A stretch of DNA of 47,453 nucleotides from positions 1 to 47,453 of the forward strand of contig BCKL01000018.1 of assembly GCA_001600635.1 (NCBI GenBank), read 5' to 3'. This document shows, in pieces, positions 21,003 to 32,372 of this stretch; position 1 is the first letter of the stretch; each line of letters begins with the position of its first letter. The position numbers were made by a program, and so were the translations under genes. Origin of the DNA: Leucosporidium creatinivorum. Taxonomy: Eukaryota; Basidiomycota; Microbotryomycetes; Leucosporidiales; Leucosporidiaceae. The notes beneath the pieces are model-generated. The model was not told the DNA's origin. It did no database searches and saw nothing but the letters and a program-made list of their open reading frames with translations.

Positions 21003-22470
21003 ATGACATTGCCAGAACCAGTCGAGACAGTGTTTCTCGTCATCGGCTCGGGTATGTCTCTCAATCTCTGCTCCCTCCAACCTTCGCCAAGCCCGGTCGA
21101 GACTTGAGAGCGCTCGCTGACAGCTTGCGCTCTCGCAGGGCTCTGCATGAGGAGGGCGCTTCACTTCTACGAGCTGATGGGAGCTGTTATCGGTGCTATT
21201 CTTCTGATCTGGACTGCCGAGCGTCTCTCGTAAGCTGACAGTCCGCCTGAGTCTGGCTTAAGTTCTCGGCGCTGATCTCCAGTATCCTGAACAGGCTCGC
21301 TATCCCAGGACTGCGGGAGGTGCTCTTCGCCGAGATCCTGTCTCTACCTACCGACATCTTCAACCCACGCGGCCGATCTTTCGAAGCTCTTCCAAGGGGG
21401 TGCTTTCCTCTTCTCTGGAATAGCGGCCAAGGGCTACTCGGTCGCTGCTTCGTCGTTCTCCTTTTCTTCGGAATTACCATGGGAGTCCGAGTCTATGATC
21501 GCAGAGAGAGACGGATCCAACAGGAGAGGCTAATGCCTGCGAGAAGGTGAGCACCGAGCTGGGGTTCCGCTCGGCGATCAGCTCGATCTGATCGGCCGCT
21601 CCTCAGCTCGACGAATCCAGCCGAATCAAAGCTCACGACGTACACTTCCATCCTCTACTCGCTCTGAATCCTCTCCTCGTCTCTCGACCATCGCCTCAAA
21701 GCCCTTCCCAGTCTGGAGCAGGAGCAAGACGAAGCTCACCAAAAGCTGCAGCTCGCTCCCGATGTCGCCGACGCCGTGCAGGCGTACATAGCCTTCACGA
21801 ACGGACTCAGACATCTTCCGCTCGCGGAGCTGAGGGAGGTGATGAAGGTGCTGCTGTACCTCGGCCACCTCGACTTTCGCCCTCGCCTCCTCGACCAATG
21901 CGACCGACTCAGCTCGGCAGCCAGCATCAAGACTTACAGGCGACAAGCAGGACGGTCAGGAAGTCACTGCTTACGCTCCTGCAGGACAACTACGAACAGA
22001 GAGCCTTCTACACGCCGGCCGTCTTCCGCTTCGTATATGGCAAGGCGGACGCTCTTCCCGAGCCCACACCATCCTTGATTGCCTCTCTCTCCTTGGTCTG
22101 GACGATCAGCTGTCTTCAGACGACAGGATCCTTCCTTCAGCCCGACATCCTCTCTCAAACGGCCGTCGACCTCCTCCACCCCCTCGTCTACCTCGCCGCT
22201 CCCATCGCCGAGGCGCTCGAGGAGAGCCAGAGGTTGCACGGCAAGACTTCCGACCCCCTTTCCGACGCCATCAAGAAGTCAGGACGTGTGTACGACAGCG
22301 TGAGCGGGCTTCGCAAGGTGGAGGCCAAGATTGAGGACGCTGTGATTGAGCTCGCGCTGCTGTGGAAAGAGTGCAAGGAGGAGACGCAGGCCTCCGAAGA
22401 GCAAATCGAGGCACGAGTAGCTGATACGAGCGAGCAACAAGACACCTTCCGTACTCGTCAAGTTCGCTAG
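21003..22470 (+). CDS. Membrane protein of unknown function (divergent pair, right)
   Basis: No known family is recognised. Exon 1 (21003-21051) gives MTLPEPVETVFLVIGSG; exon 2 (from 21139) has LHFYELMGAVIGAILLIW, a membrane segment; exon 3 has LNRLAIPGLREVLFAEIL and a second hydrophobic stretch (CFVVLLFFGITMGV) followed by VYDRRERRIQQERL. A 72-base intron (GTACAC to TTCCCAG, ending near 21713) bypasses a TGA, and another ending at CTCAG near 21913 restores the C-terminal frame (TVRKSLLTLLQDNYEQ, AVFRFVYGKADALPEP, LVYLAAPIAEALEES). The C-terminal half is soluble and helical and ends TRQVR-stop at 22468-22470. Order and spacing of several blocks (VFRF/VFHF, PEP then W, then LxAAxxAEA) resemble the left-hand neighbour, so the pair may be diverged duplicates. 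Confidence 0.6.
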
Positions 22471-22722
22471 GACCCTCGCAAGATTTTCCTCGCAGGGAAG
22501 CGAGCACTGCCATCGCCGAACTACGCTTCGGTGGGGCGCAAGGACCTCCTTCGCTCTCAGCGACGGCACTCTCCGTACGCCGAGTGGCACGAGAGAAGAA
22601 AACGAGGGGTACCGAGGTACATTAGACGATTGCGCGGCGTTCTACGCTGGAGACGAAACGAGACCTAAGCTAGACCGGATGGAAGTTGTACAGCAAAGAG
22701 AAAGTGCGGTGCGAGGGTACGA
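22471..22722. other. Convergent 3' region, membrane protein / ABC transporter
   Basis: 252 bases between stop codons with no recognisable feature. Confidence 0.4.
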
Positions 22723-25700
22723 CTAGTGCTTCTCGAGACTCTGCTGGGCGACGAGCTCGTAGTAGATGCTGCGAGTGAGGCGAGTTAGCTAAACACTCGA
22801 GGCCGAGAAGAGCGAGCGCGACGAACCCCTTCTTGGCCAACAGCTCGAAGTGCTTGCCCTTCTCGGCGACCTTTCCATCACGAAGAACGTACTGCAAAGC
22901 ATGAAGTGGTCAGCGAGTTGTATGGGTGCAGCGAGCGAGGCTACTCACGATCACGTCGGCAGCCTGAATAGTTGAGAGACGATGGGCGACGGCTGCGCAC
23001 GAGGGCAAAGGGGTCAGCGATGTCGTCGAGCACTTGAACATGACTCCGAAGCTTACCAATAGTCGAGCGACCCTTCGCAGCCTGGTCAAGAGCGGTCTGG
23101 ACAACCTTCTCCGACTCGGAGTCGAGCGCCGAAGTCGCTTCGTCGAGCAGAAGGACTGCGAGATAGACATGAGCATCAGCTAGGTTATGAATCTCAGATC
23201 GGAAGCAGCAGAGCTCACTCCTAGGGTTGCGAATGAGAGCGCGAGCGATGGCGATCTGCGAAAAGCGAGCGAGATGAGCAAGGCTTCGCGGGGGCGAACG
23301 AGCAAGACAACGTACACGCTGCTTCTGTCCTCCAGAGAGCTGAGTACCCTTGCCTCCGACTTGGGTATCGTAGCCATCGGGGAGCGACATCACAAAGTCG
23401 TGGATGCTAGAGAAAACGAGAACGAGAACGTCAGCTCGGCGATGAGGGGAGAGGAGCAAGAAAGCTCACTTGGCGTCACGGCAAGCCTGCTCAATTTGAG
23501 CTGTGGTCACTTGATCTTCGGGTACGGTGGCTCCCAAAGTGATGTTGAAGCGAACGGTGCCGGCGTAGAGTGTCTGCGGGGTGTTAGAAGTCAGCTCGTT
23601 GCAGGGAAGGGCAACGGGAAAGACATACGGGCTCTTGCGAGACGAGCGAGATCTGCTTGCGGTAGGCCTGCACGTTGAGCGTCGAGATGTCCTGTCCATC
23701 GACTTGAACCTCTCCGGCGAGAGCATCACTAAGAAGCGCGAGCGGCGGTCAGCGAGGCGGGCGGGGATAGAGGACGAGCCGAACTCACTAGAAGCGCTCG
23801 ACGAGCTGGATGAGAGTCGATTTGCCGCATCCAGAGGGACCGACGATGGCGACGAATTGACCAGGGAGAACCTCGAGACTGCAGAGAGGGAAAGCGGTCA
23901 ACAAGCCGCTCGGCGTTCGTTCGTCGAGCCGACTCACTCGAGACCGCGCAAGACACGGACGTGAGGGCGAGTAGGGTAGCGGAAGTGAACGTCCTTGAAG
24001 CGAATGTGACCCTCGCAGGCCTCGAAGGGCTTGCCGTCCGGTGATTCTGCGTCGATATCTGGTCGCGAGTCCATCAGGTTGACTGCATCCGCAGCGGCGC
24101 CGCGAGCCTTCGACATGTCAGGGACGAAGGAGAAGACGTTGCCGGCTTGGATGGATCCGAAGACGATACTGCGAGTCGAGAAGAGAGCAGATCAGCGAAA
24201 GCCGAAGAGGAGGGGGGAACGAAGGGGAGAAAGAGACGCAGGGGGAGACGAAGGAAAGATGAAAGGGGAATGAAGCACAGGGTACGCACGAAATCATGGC
24301 GATGAAGAAGGTCCGAGTGGTGAGAGCGCCCTCGACGAGTTGATGCGCGCCATACCTGTTGAGGACGAGGGGTGATTAGCCGACGCCGAGGTGTAGTACA
24401 AGCGATTATACGAGCCAGAAGATCAAGCCGATGACCCAGAATGATAAACTGCATTGAGAGCAAAGGTCAGCGCCGAGAAGTCACGCCGAGATCCGCTCGA
24501 AGCTCACCTCTGCGACAACGAGTAGTAGGCGTTGGAGATGATGGCAGTGCGGTTCGACTCGGCCATAGGCTTGTTGAGGTAGTCCGAGTAGATGCGGCTG
24601 CAATCCTCCTCGCGGGTAAGACTGGCGACGGTGCGAATGGCGGAGGCAGCCTCGCAGGCCATCTGAGCCGATTGCTCGTGACTCTTCTTGTTCTTCTGGT
24701 CCTTGAGCACAACGACGCGAAGACGAACGATACCGGCCTGCGAAAGAGAACGGAGGTGAGCACCTCGGCGCTTGGCGCTGGCAAAACCGAGAAGACGTAC
24801 GGCGATGGTCAAAGGGATGCAGGCAATACCAACCAGCGACACCCTCCACCCGTAGCTCAGTCCGATGATTGCTCCTGATACAATCGTGAAGATATTCTGT
24901 ATGATGACTCCGGCGGTCACGCCGAAGAGACCCGCGACCTTCTGCGCCCAGTCGCTGATGACGGCGGTGAGGTGTCCAGTCGAGTTCTCGTCTCGGTCGA
25001 AGAAGGCGATCTGTGGGAGAGAAAAAACGGTGTGTGAGCAAGCACGTCAAGAGGATGCTCGGCGAACGGCGTCGACTCACGTCCTGGCGGAGAATCGAGC
25101 TGAAGGTGCGAACGCGAAGGGTGCGCTGGAGGTATTCCGAGGTCGTTCCGAAGTAGTAGTTCTGGATAATGATGCCGGCGGTGGCGACGATGGCGATGAT
25201 GAAGCAGTAGAGCGCCTGCCTGTCGCCGCCGGCTCGGAGCTCGGCGCCGCGAGTCGCGGGATCGTATGAGAAGACCTCGATGGCTCCACCTGGTGATGTA
25301 AGGGGTCAGTGCGTCCTCAATCTAAACCGAGCGTATCCGCAAACGCACCGAAGACGATACTGCAAAAGCGCAGAAGGTCAGTTTCAGCTCGGCGAGGGGC
25401 TGAGGGCCGAGCGAGACTCACCCGAAGACGGGGTACACGCAACCCGAAAGAATCGAGGCGGCGGTGCCGAGGGCGTAGTGAGTGTAGTGACCCTTGTTGA
25501 GCTGGATCATGCGGCGAATGAGGTAGAAGAACGAGTGCTTCTTCTCGCGTCCCGACTCGAGGTCGCGCTGGCGCTTCTCCGAGAGAGCGGCGCTGGCGGC
25601 CGATCGTCCGGTTCCGGTGCGCTTGAGGTTCTCGAATTGAGGCTTCTCGTTGCGAGCCATCTCCTCGAGCTGCTCACGAGTCAGCTCGCCGGGGACGGGC

Positions 25701-28700
25701 GCCTTCTCCTTCTCGTCAGTGCTTGAGTTGTCGTCGGCCTCGTCCTCCTCTTGCTCGCGGAAACGTTGGGCGTTGACGAGGCGGGAGTAGGCGCCATCGG
25801 TGTTCTTGAGGAGGGTCTCGTGCGCCGAGCCCGACTCCGAGATCATGGCCGACTCAAGAATGTGGCCGGCGGTGAGGACGATGATCTGGTCGGCGTCCTT
25901 AATGGTCGAAAGACGATGGGCGATGGTGATGGTAGTGCGGCCAGCCGAGGCGCGGTCGAGAGCGTCCTGCACGATGACCTCGGAAGCGGTATCGAGAGCC
26001 GAGGTGGCCTCGTCGAGGAGGAGAATCTGCGGGTTGCCGACGATGGCGCGAGCGATAGCAATCTGTAGGAGGACAGAGATGAGTCCTTCGAACAATGTGC
26101 GCGACAGCAAGACCGGCTTACGCGCTGCTTTTGACCTCCCTGCGAGCGAGGATAAAGTGAAGGTCAGCCGAGCTCTTCGTCCACCGAGACTCTGGAGACT
26201 AACCGAGAGGAGCATGCCTCGCTCTCCGATCATGGTGTCGTATCCCTCGGGCAGAGCCGTGATGAATCCATCGGCGTTGGCTTGGACGGCGGCCTCGATA
26301 ACCCTCTTGCGCCTCTGCTCGGGTGTTTCGTCCTCGAACTTAGTGCCAATGAGTCCATGCTCGATGTTACCGGCGACGGTGGTGGCGAAGAGGGTGGGCT
26401 CTTGCGAAACGAGACCGATCTGAGTGCGGAGCCAGCGCAGGTTGAGCTCCTTGAGCTCGATGCCGTCGAGCTGGACCGAGCCGCCAACGGGGTCGCTGTG
26501 TAAGGTGAAGGGTCAGCGACTGCGCGCGAGGTCGGAAGAAAAAGTTGAGCTCACTAGAAGCGCTCGATGAGACCGATAATCGTCGACTTGCCAGATCCTG
26601 AACCTCCGACGAGCTGGAAGAACCGGGCCGAGGTCAGCCAAGACTCGACAATCGTCATGAATGACAGCATAGCAGCGTACAGCAGTCATCTTGCCCCTCG
26701 GGAAGACGGCGTTGAACTTGTAGAGGACCTGGACGGCGGGACGGCTAGGGTAGATGAAGTCGAGATCCTTGACCTCAATGAAGCCCTCGACGTGGTCGGG
26801 CTTGAGCCCATCAGGCGAGGAGGAGTCGATGATGGGAACTCGGTCGATAGTAGTGAAGATGGAGGTGGCGGCGGCGAGCGCGAAGGACAGCGCCTGCATG
26901 TTCGGGGCGATCTGCGCCAGACTGAAGGCTCCCTGTTGGGTAGTAGTGACGTAGGGACGAGTTGGGGTCACAGAAGAAGGGTCAGGCGAGTCAGTGGATG
27001 ATTCGGGGTGACGAGAGAGTAAGGCCGAAGCCAGTCAACGCACGATGAGGATGGAAAAGAAAACGTTGACGATTTGACCTGATGTAGCTTGACCACGAAG
27101 CAACAAAGTCGTCCCCCAGTAGAACGCCAGAGCATAGGAGGAGTCTGTAGATGATCAGGAGACGTCAGGCAAAGTCCAGAAGCAAACAGGGGAGCGCCGA
27201 AGGCAATTAGGCCAGCTCGGAGGCGCCAGAGCTTGACTGAAGCTAGAGCGAGGGCTTACAGATGATAAAAAAGAAACATCCAAGCCCTCCACCATTCGCA
27301 ATGGCCGACTTGATGCCGATTTGTTGCCTGGAGAACGAAATATCAGCGACCGCCTCAAGCTCCCTCGGCGTCCTCTGCAGAGCTAGCAAGCCCTACAAAG
27401 TACTACGCGATGCAGCGAGATAAGAAAGACAACTCACGTGAGCAGGTTAGGGATATCGTACATGGCCGTGAGCTTGCGCTGCGTGCCGAAGGCGTGCGTG
27501 TTGCGAACCGACGAAATGACCTCCTCTGCGAGGGTGGAGCCATGCGCAGTCTCCTCGAGCATCTGCTGCTTGTATGCCGAGATGTACTTGTTCATCAGAG
27601 CACCAGCGATGGCGATGCAGGGGACTGGGCAAGCGAAAGACGGTCAGCTTCGGCGATGGCTTCTGCGCTTCGACCTTCCACGATGGTGCGGTAAAGTCGA
27701 GTCATGGACTCACTGATGGTAGAGACGACCAACGCAAGGCGCCAGTTGCGAATGAAGGCGACGATGAAGCCCGTAAAGAAGGTCGAGATGAACATGGCCC
27801 TGCGAGTCGTCGAAAGTGAGGAAAATATGAGCTCGGTGGATCCGAGAAGGCATGCCCTGTATTGGATGCAGAACTCACGTGATCGAGATCTTGTCCGAAA
27901 TACCCTCCTGGATGAGATGGGTGTCGGTCTCAATCCTCGTGGTGACTTCTCCTGCGCCCATCTTGTCGTGAAGGGCGACGTTTTGACGGAGGACGGCCTT
28001 GAGGTAGGACTCGCGGATACGACGGGTGTTGGTTTCTCCGGTGTAGATCCAGGTGGCCTGTATTGAGCAACTGGTTAGCACTCGAGTTGTCGTCGCCGAG
28101 CAGCTCGACCAGCCCCGACCGATGGGGAGCAGAAGCTTCGAGACGACAGAAACAGGGCTCACCATGTAGATGAAGGTAGCGACGACTGTTGTGAAAGTGG
28201 AAGGGGTCAGCAGACGTCTCACAGCTTCTCGTCGACCATCGCCGAAACGCCCGAGGTCGACTTACACATTCCGATTCCTGTAGAGTGGCGAGGTCAGCTT
28301 GAGTGCGTAGGAAAGCAGCTTCGGCTACTGACCGATGTAGACGAGGTACAGAACATCCTTGTTGACCTCGACGAAGAGCGCCGCCTTGGCAGTTTCGATA
28401 GCAGCGGCGCCGTCCGCCGAAGGATTGGCAGCTTGTGCGTAGAGGGCGGCCGAGTAGCCAGTGAAAGCGGAAGTAAGAGCACCGAAGACGACCGTCATGA
28501 GCGGCTGAGCGGCACCTGCGCGATAAAAGGGGAGGCATGAGCGCGGCGAACGGGGGCTTGAGAGCGCCGAACTCGGTCCGACACACCAGCGACGATGGCG
28601 GCGAGGATCCCGATGGCGTTGAGGAAGAGTTCGAGTTTGGTGGCGAAGCGGAAGAGGTCCCTGTTGGTCGTACCAAGGGTGAGCGAAGGACGACAGCGAG

Positions 28701-29589
28701 GGAAGGGCAAACGAGCTCACTTGAAGCTGGCAGGAGGTCGCTTCTCGACGTAGCTGTACCACGCAATTGAGCAACATAATGCAATATGTTAGCCGATGCT
28801 CTCGACACACAACCCGAGCTCCCATCGGCGCAGAAGCAAGCGACGAACAAGCGCCGACGAGCAGCCGACTTACACCTGATCGTTGAGCACCTGGCGCCAT
28901 CGCTCGTCCTTGACCATATCCAGTTCATCCACAATAACCGCATCGTCCTTTGGCGTCTCATCGCCGCCCTTCTTGCCCTTCTTTCCCTTTTTGCCCGCAG
29001 CGGAAGTGGGAGGAGGAGCCGCCGCCGCCGCGTGCTTCTCGTCGACGAGGGTCCTCTCCTTCTCGACCGAGTTGGTGGGCGAGGGTGCGGAAGGAAGTAC
29101 AGTAGGACGAATGGTCGAAGAATTTGATGTGAGTGTGCCCGAGGGAGTAGCGAGAGGCGTTGCCATCGCCGAATCGGGGTCGTTCGACGCGTCGGGGCCG
29201 ATGGAAGTCGTCCTGGGGACGTCCTGGCCGTTCGATACAGCAGCCTGGGGCGGTCCAGGGAAGGTCAAATCTTGTTGCGAAGTAGCGAGCGATTCTCTCT
29301 CCTCCTGAGCGTCGGCGAAGGAATCATCGGTGACGGAGCGTTGGATCGTGGCCTGAGATCCAGCAAAGCTGCCCTCAGGGTCCGCGTAGACCGAGTTACC
29401 ACCGGTAGCACTAGTGTACTCGCTCCTAAAGCTAGCGGCGCCCGACTCGCGGCGATTGAGGTTGTAGCCTCCGCCGCGATTGAGGATCTCTTCCTCCTCG
29501 TCGAAATCGGCGGAGCCGGCGGGATTAACGGTAGGGAGTTGGGAGCTGAGTGCTGCTAACGCTGGGTCTGTCCCAGGTAGATGGCTCAT
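22723..29589 (-). CDS. Full-length ABCB-type (P-glycoprotein/MDR) transporter
   Basis: ATP-driven exporter with layout TMD1-NBD1-TMD2-NBD2, about 1,400 residues. The first 230 or so residues (from 29589) are a disordered Ser/Thr-rich cytosolic lead ending in [12 protein letters not shown]1 spans about 28740-27000, including [20 protein letters not shown]-type loops and [13 protein letters not shown]1 has Walker [10 protein letters not shown] near 26580-26605, signature LSGGQKQR, Walker [12 protein letters not shown] and [11 protein letters not shown]2 lies near 25560-24430. NBD2 has GPSGCGKST near 23820-23845, LSGGQKQR near 23320-23340, [11 protein letters not shown] and [12 protein letters not shown]. 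More than twenty introns interrupt the gene; two exons are only 12 (28266-28277) and 18 bases (26121-26138). All nucleotide-binding motifs are intact. Multidrug export is the likely role; an a-factor exporter of Ste6 type cannot be excluded from sequence. Stop 22723-22725. Confidence 0.9.
26121..26138 (-). other. 18-base exon encoding the ABC signature core
   Basis: The exon encodes GGQKQR exactly, between acceptor CTCGCAG and donor GTAAGC. It completes the NBD1 signature after LLS and before IAIARAIV. Confidence 0.8.
28266..28277 (-). other. 12-base exon in TMD1 of the ABC transporter
   Basis: GAATCGGAATGT lies between TCTACAG and GTAAGT. With one base borrowed on each side it encodes GIGM, joining YLVYI to FVATFIYM in the third membrane segment region of ABCB proteins. 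Confidence 0.75.
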
Positions 29590-30369
29590 GGTGACGGGCG
29601 AAGCGAGATTCGGTCTGGTCGAGGAGGAGGGAGAAGATCAAGCTTCAAAGATTCAGAACCGGGAGCTCGGGACAGCGTCGGCACCCAGGAGGCATCACCT
29701 CGCTACCTGCGCTCGGCCATTTTCCAAGTCCTTTTCTGCGTCGCAAGCGTTCGGAGTGACTGCTTGAGCTCACTTGTACAACACTACACCCCCGTCCGAC
29801 CGCATGGTCCTTTTTCTCGGCGATGTCGAGTCAGTCGGCCGAGCAGGTTCGCAAGTCATCTTTCGGCACGCTGAAGACGATACACAGCGGCGGTATATCT
29901 GCAACTGCGTATTGTTCTGCTGCAACTCCTGTAGAGCGCCTCTGCACCGCGCCGTTACCGCTCGCCCGTCTGCACGTCCAACTCCTGACGCCGAGTCTTC
30001 TCTCCTCTGAATGGGCTGGGCTGTACAGGTGTACAGAACCACTGTGTGGAGCCAGATGTACAGTAGTCGGCAAACAGATGTCGATCACTTCACACTCGCT
30101 CTTGGGGTCTTCTCCCTAGGTCGTTCGCAACCGAGCGCCGACGCCGCCGAGTAGAAAGGGAAAAGCGGGAACTGCGATTGCTATTATGCACATTGAAAAG
30201 TGTGGGAGGGGGGGTACTTCATCATCAGGGTCAAAGTCAAAGCGGGGTGTAATCGTGTTTGTATCGTCGTCAAGTCAAGTTCAAATCCGAATCCAAGAGC
30301 TGTTCGGCGAGGAGGCGAGGGTCAGCGGCGAGTCCTCTGCATAGGGAGGAAATGAAGAAAGGACGTACC
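29590..30369 (-). promoter_or_regulatory. ABC transporter promoter and 3' region of the YLP-repeat gene
   Basis: This 780-base stretch separates two minus-strand genes. It holds no supported gene. At 30021-30036 there is a perfect inverted repeat, CTGTACA-GG-TGTACAG, with a third TGTACAG at 30057-30063, about 430 bases upstream of the transporter start. The part from 30180 to 30369 has short AAGTCAA-type repeats and is probably the 3' region of the upstream gene. Confidence 0.5.
30021..30063. promoter_or_regulatory. TGTACAG palindrome plus half site
   Basis: The 16-base palindrome has two 7-base arms and a 2-base spacer; an identical half site follows 20 bases later. Arrangement and position upstream of an exporter gene suggest binding of a dimeric regulator. 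This is inference; no regulator is known for it. Confidence 0.35.
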
Positions 30370-32372
30370 TCACTCCTTCTTGCGATGGAAGAGATGGGTC
30401 AACTTGGTCTTTAGAGGTTGTTCTGCATGAGGGAAGGGGGGAGGGTCAGCGCCGAGCTCAGCGGGTTTCGGGCGGTCGGCGAACTCGTAGGCGAGGTGGG
30501 CGAGGCGGGAGGCGAAGAGGCGGGCGTGTCGATGGTGCTCGAGAGAGGAGCAGAAGGAGGGATGATGGGCTCGACGGAGGAGGGGAGTGTCGACGCAGAG
30601 GAGGGAGGAGGATCGCTCGTCGCCTGCTCGAGGAGGTCCGAGTCGGCGACGACTGGTTCGCGGCGGGAGTAGAAGGCGAAACGAAACTCACGTGCTTCTC
30701 AGCCGCGTACTCAGCAGGCGCAAAAGCAGTCTGCTCCGACTTGTAATCGCCGGTAGCGTTCGCCTTGTAAGCGGGTGCTCCGAGGGTGGGGTGAGCGACC
30801 GATCCAGTGGTCGAGGTGGCGGAAGGGAGCTGCGCGGTAGTAGCGGGCTCGAGGCCGGAGAACTGGGAGGAGGTGCCGGTGGAGCTCGAGAAGTCGGAGA
30901 CGAGGGCCGAGTCGGCGCCGTGGCCCCTAGCAGCAGTGGAGGGGAGGGTGGAAGTGGGCTGTTGCGAGAGCAAGGAGGGTCAGTTCGAGCTCGATGAGAA
31001 GAGGCGAAATAACGCACCTTGTCCTGGGAGAGGGGAACGTAAGGAGAGTCGACGTGTCCAGTCGAGACGCCCGAGGTGGTCGAAGAAGATCCAGGGAGCT
31101 TGCTCGAGACGGAAGCGGGGAGGTAGGCATCGGCAGTCTGCTTAGCGGACTGAGCGGCCGAGTTGGCAGTGTTGGAAGCCGACTGGGAAGCCGAGTTGAG
31201 AGCGGAGGAAGCCTGCTCGGTGACGGTGGGTCCGGTCTGCTCGACCAGAGGAGGGTCAGCCCGGTTCGGAGAGATATGAAAGAGAGTAGAACATACCGAT
31301 CCGGTGGTGGTGGTGGTCACGGCCTCGGTCGAAGCGGCTCCGGGGAGCTTGGAGGCGAGCGACTCGGGGAGGTAAGCCTGAGCGGCAGCGTTAGCCCTCT
31401 CTCCAATGGTAGTTCCGTCGGCAGGAGCAGCTCCAGTGGTTCCAACGGGAGCAGCCTGTAGAGAGACAAGAGGAATGACGACGTCAGCTCTCCATTTACC
31501 CCGGATTTCGGCGCCCCACTTTCGAACTCGTCTTCGCTCGCTGTAAACTGTGTGAAGACTCACCTTGCCTCCAAGCGAAGCGGGAAGATAAGAACGAACG
31601 GCATCGGAAGCCTGTTGAGCGTAAGCGCCGGCAGCGGGCTCGACGTTTTGGTGGTAGGAAGCGGCGATGTTTTGAGCGGCGGTGTCGAGCTTTTGAGCGA
31701 CTACAGGCGAGATCTTTTCGATTCCGGCGAGGGGAGCGGTAGCGAGCACTGTTGTAGGTGTAGAGAAGGAGGTCAGCTTTGAACTTTGAGCTGAGAGACG
31801 GGACTTAAGAACTCACTGCCGGCGATTCCACGAGTGACGGAGTCGAGGGAGGCTTCGGCGTCGTTGAGCTCGCTCTTCTCCTTAGGAGCGACGAGTTCTC
31901 CAGCCTGGACCTTGGCCTGAGCAGCGAGCTCAGCAGCCTGGTCAATGTACTGGTGGGACTTTTGCTGAATCTCCTCGCCAGAAGGGGCCTTGGCGGCGAG
32001 GTTCTGTGCGGCAGCGGGGATGTTGGGCTCCTCGTAGCGAGTGTGAGTCGCTCCAGAACCGGTAGTGCTGCTGCTGCTGATACCGGTGCTCGAGGTCTGA
32101 GGGAGGCCCGAGTTGGTGACGTTGCCGCTGCTTCCAAGTCCCGACGAAGCGAAGGGTGTAGCCGAAGTGGTTGAAGGGAGGGTGGTCGAAGTAGAGTGAG
32201 CCGACAAGGGAGCATCGTGTACGGCGTTGAGAGTAGAAGGGGCGATGGGAGTCTGCTCCGACGTGGAAGTAGCCCCAACTCCAGCGTGAGTAGAAGGCGA
32301 CGACAAGGCGGCGAAGCCTCCAGTAGAGGCAGCGTCGTTGATGGTCGTGTTGGTGAACTGGTTGTTGGACAT
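30370..32372 (-). CDS. Ala/Ser-rich protein with three YLP repeats (unknown)
   Basis: No named family is recognised. The start is MSNNQFTNTTINDAAS (ATG complement of 32370-32372). A Ser/Thr-rich first half leads to Ala-rich helical segments (AAAQNLAAKAPSGEEIQQK, AAELAAQAKVQAGEL). Three spaced repeats follow, each an Ala-rich helix plus a YLP motif: ASDAVRSYLPASLGGK, ANAAAQAYLPESLASKLPG and AKQTADAYLPASVSSKLPG. Two repeats end at or next to an intron. The C-terminal exons are best read as EYAAEKH, a 68-base intron (30624-30691), a Ser/Pro segment, a 62-base intron (30423-30484), then QPLKTKLTHLFHRKKE-stop at 30370-30372. No signal peptide or membrane segment is seen. The amphipathic Ala-rich character recalls LEA-like stress proteins or lipid-droplet coat proteins; this is a guess only. 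Confidence 0.65.

Noticed and set aside
21600-21720. Right-hand membrane gene as a pseudogene because of an in-frame TGA near 21664
   Set aside because: A 72-base intron from GTACAC to TTCCCAG removes the TGA and joins KLTT to LEQEQDEAHQ in frame.
22723-29589. Naming the ABC transporter STE6 (pheromone exporter)
   Set aside because: The layout fits the whole ABCB group. No lipopeptide pheromone precursor with a C-terminal CAAX was seen nearby, and sequence alone cannot separate Ste6 from multidrug exporters.
30225-30300. Possible tRNA: AGTTCAAATCC resembles a tRNA B box
   Set aside because: No A box lies at the right distance upstream and no acceptor stem can be paired. The region is AAGTCAA-repeat 3' sequence.
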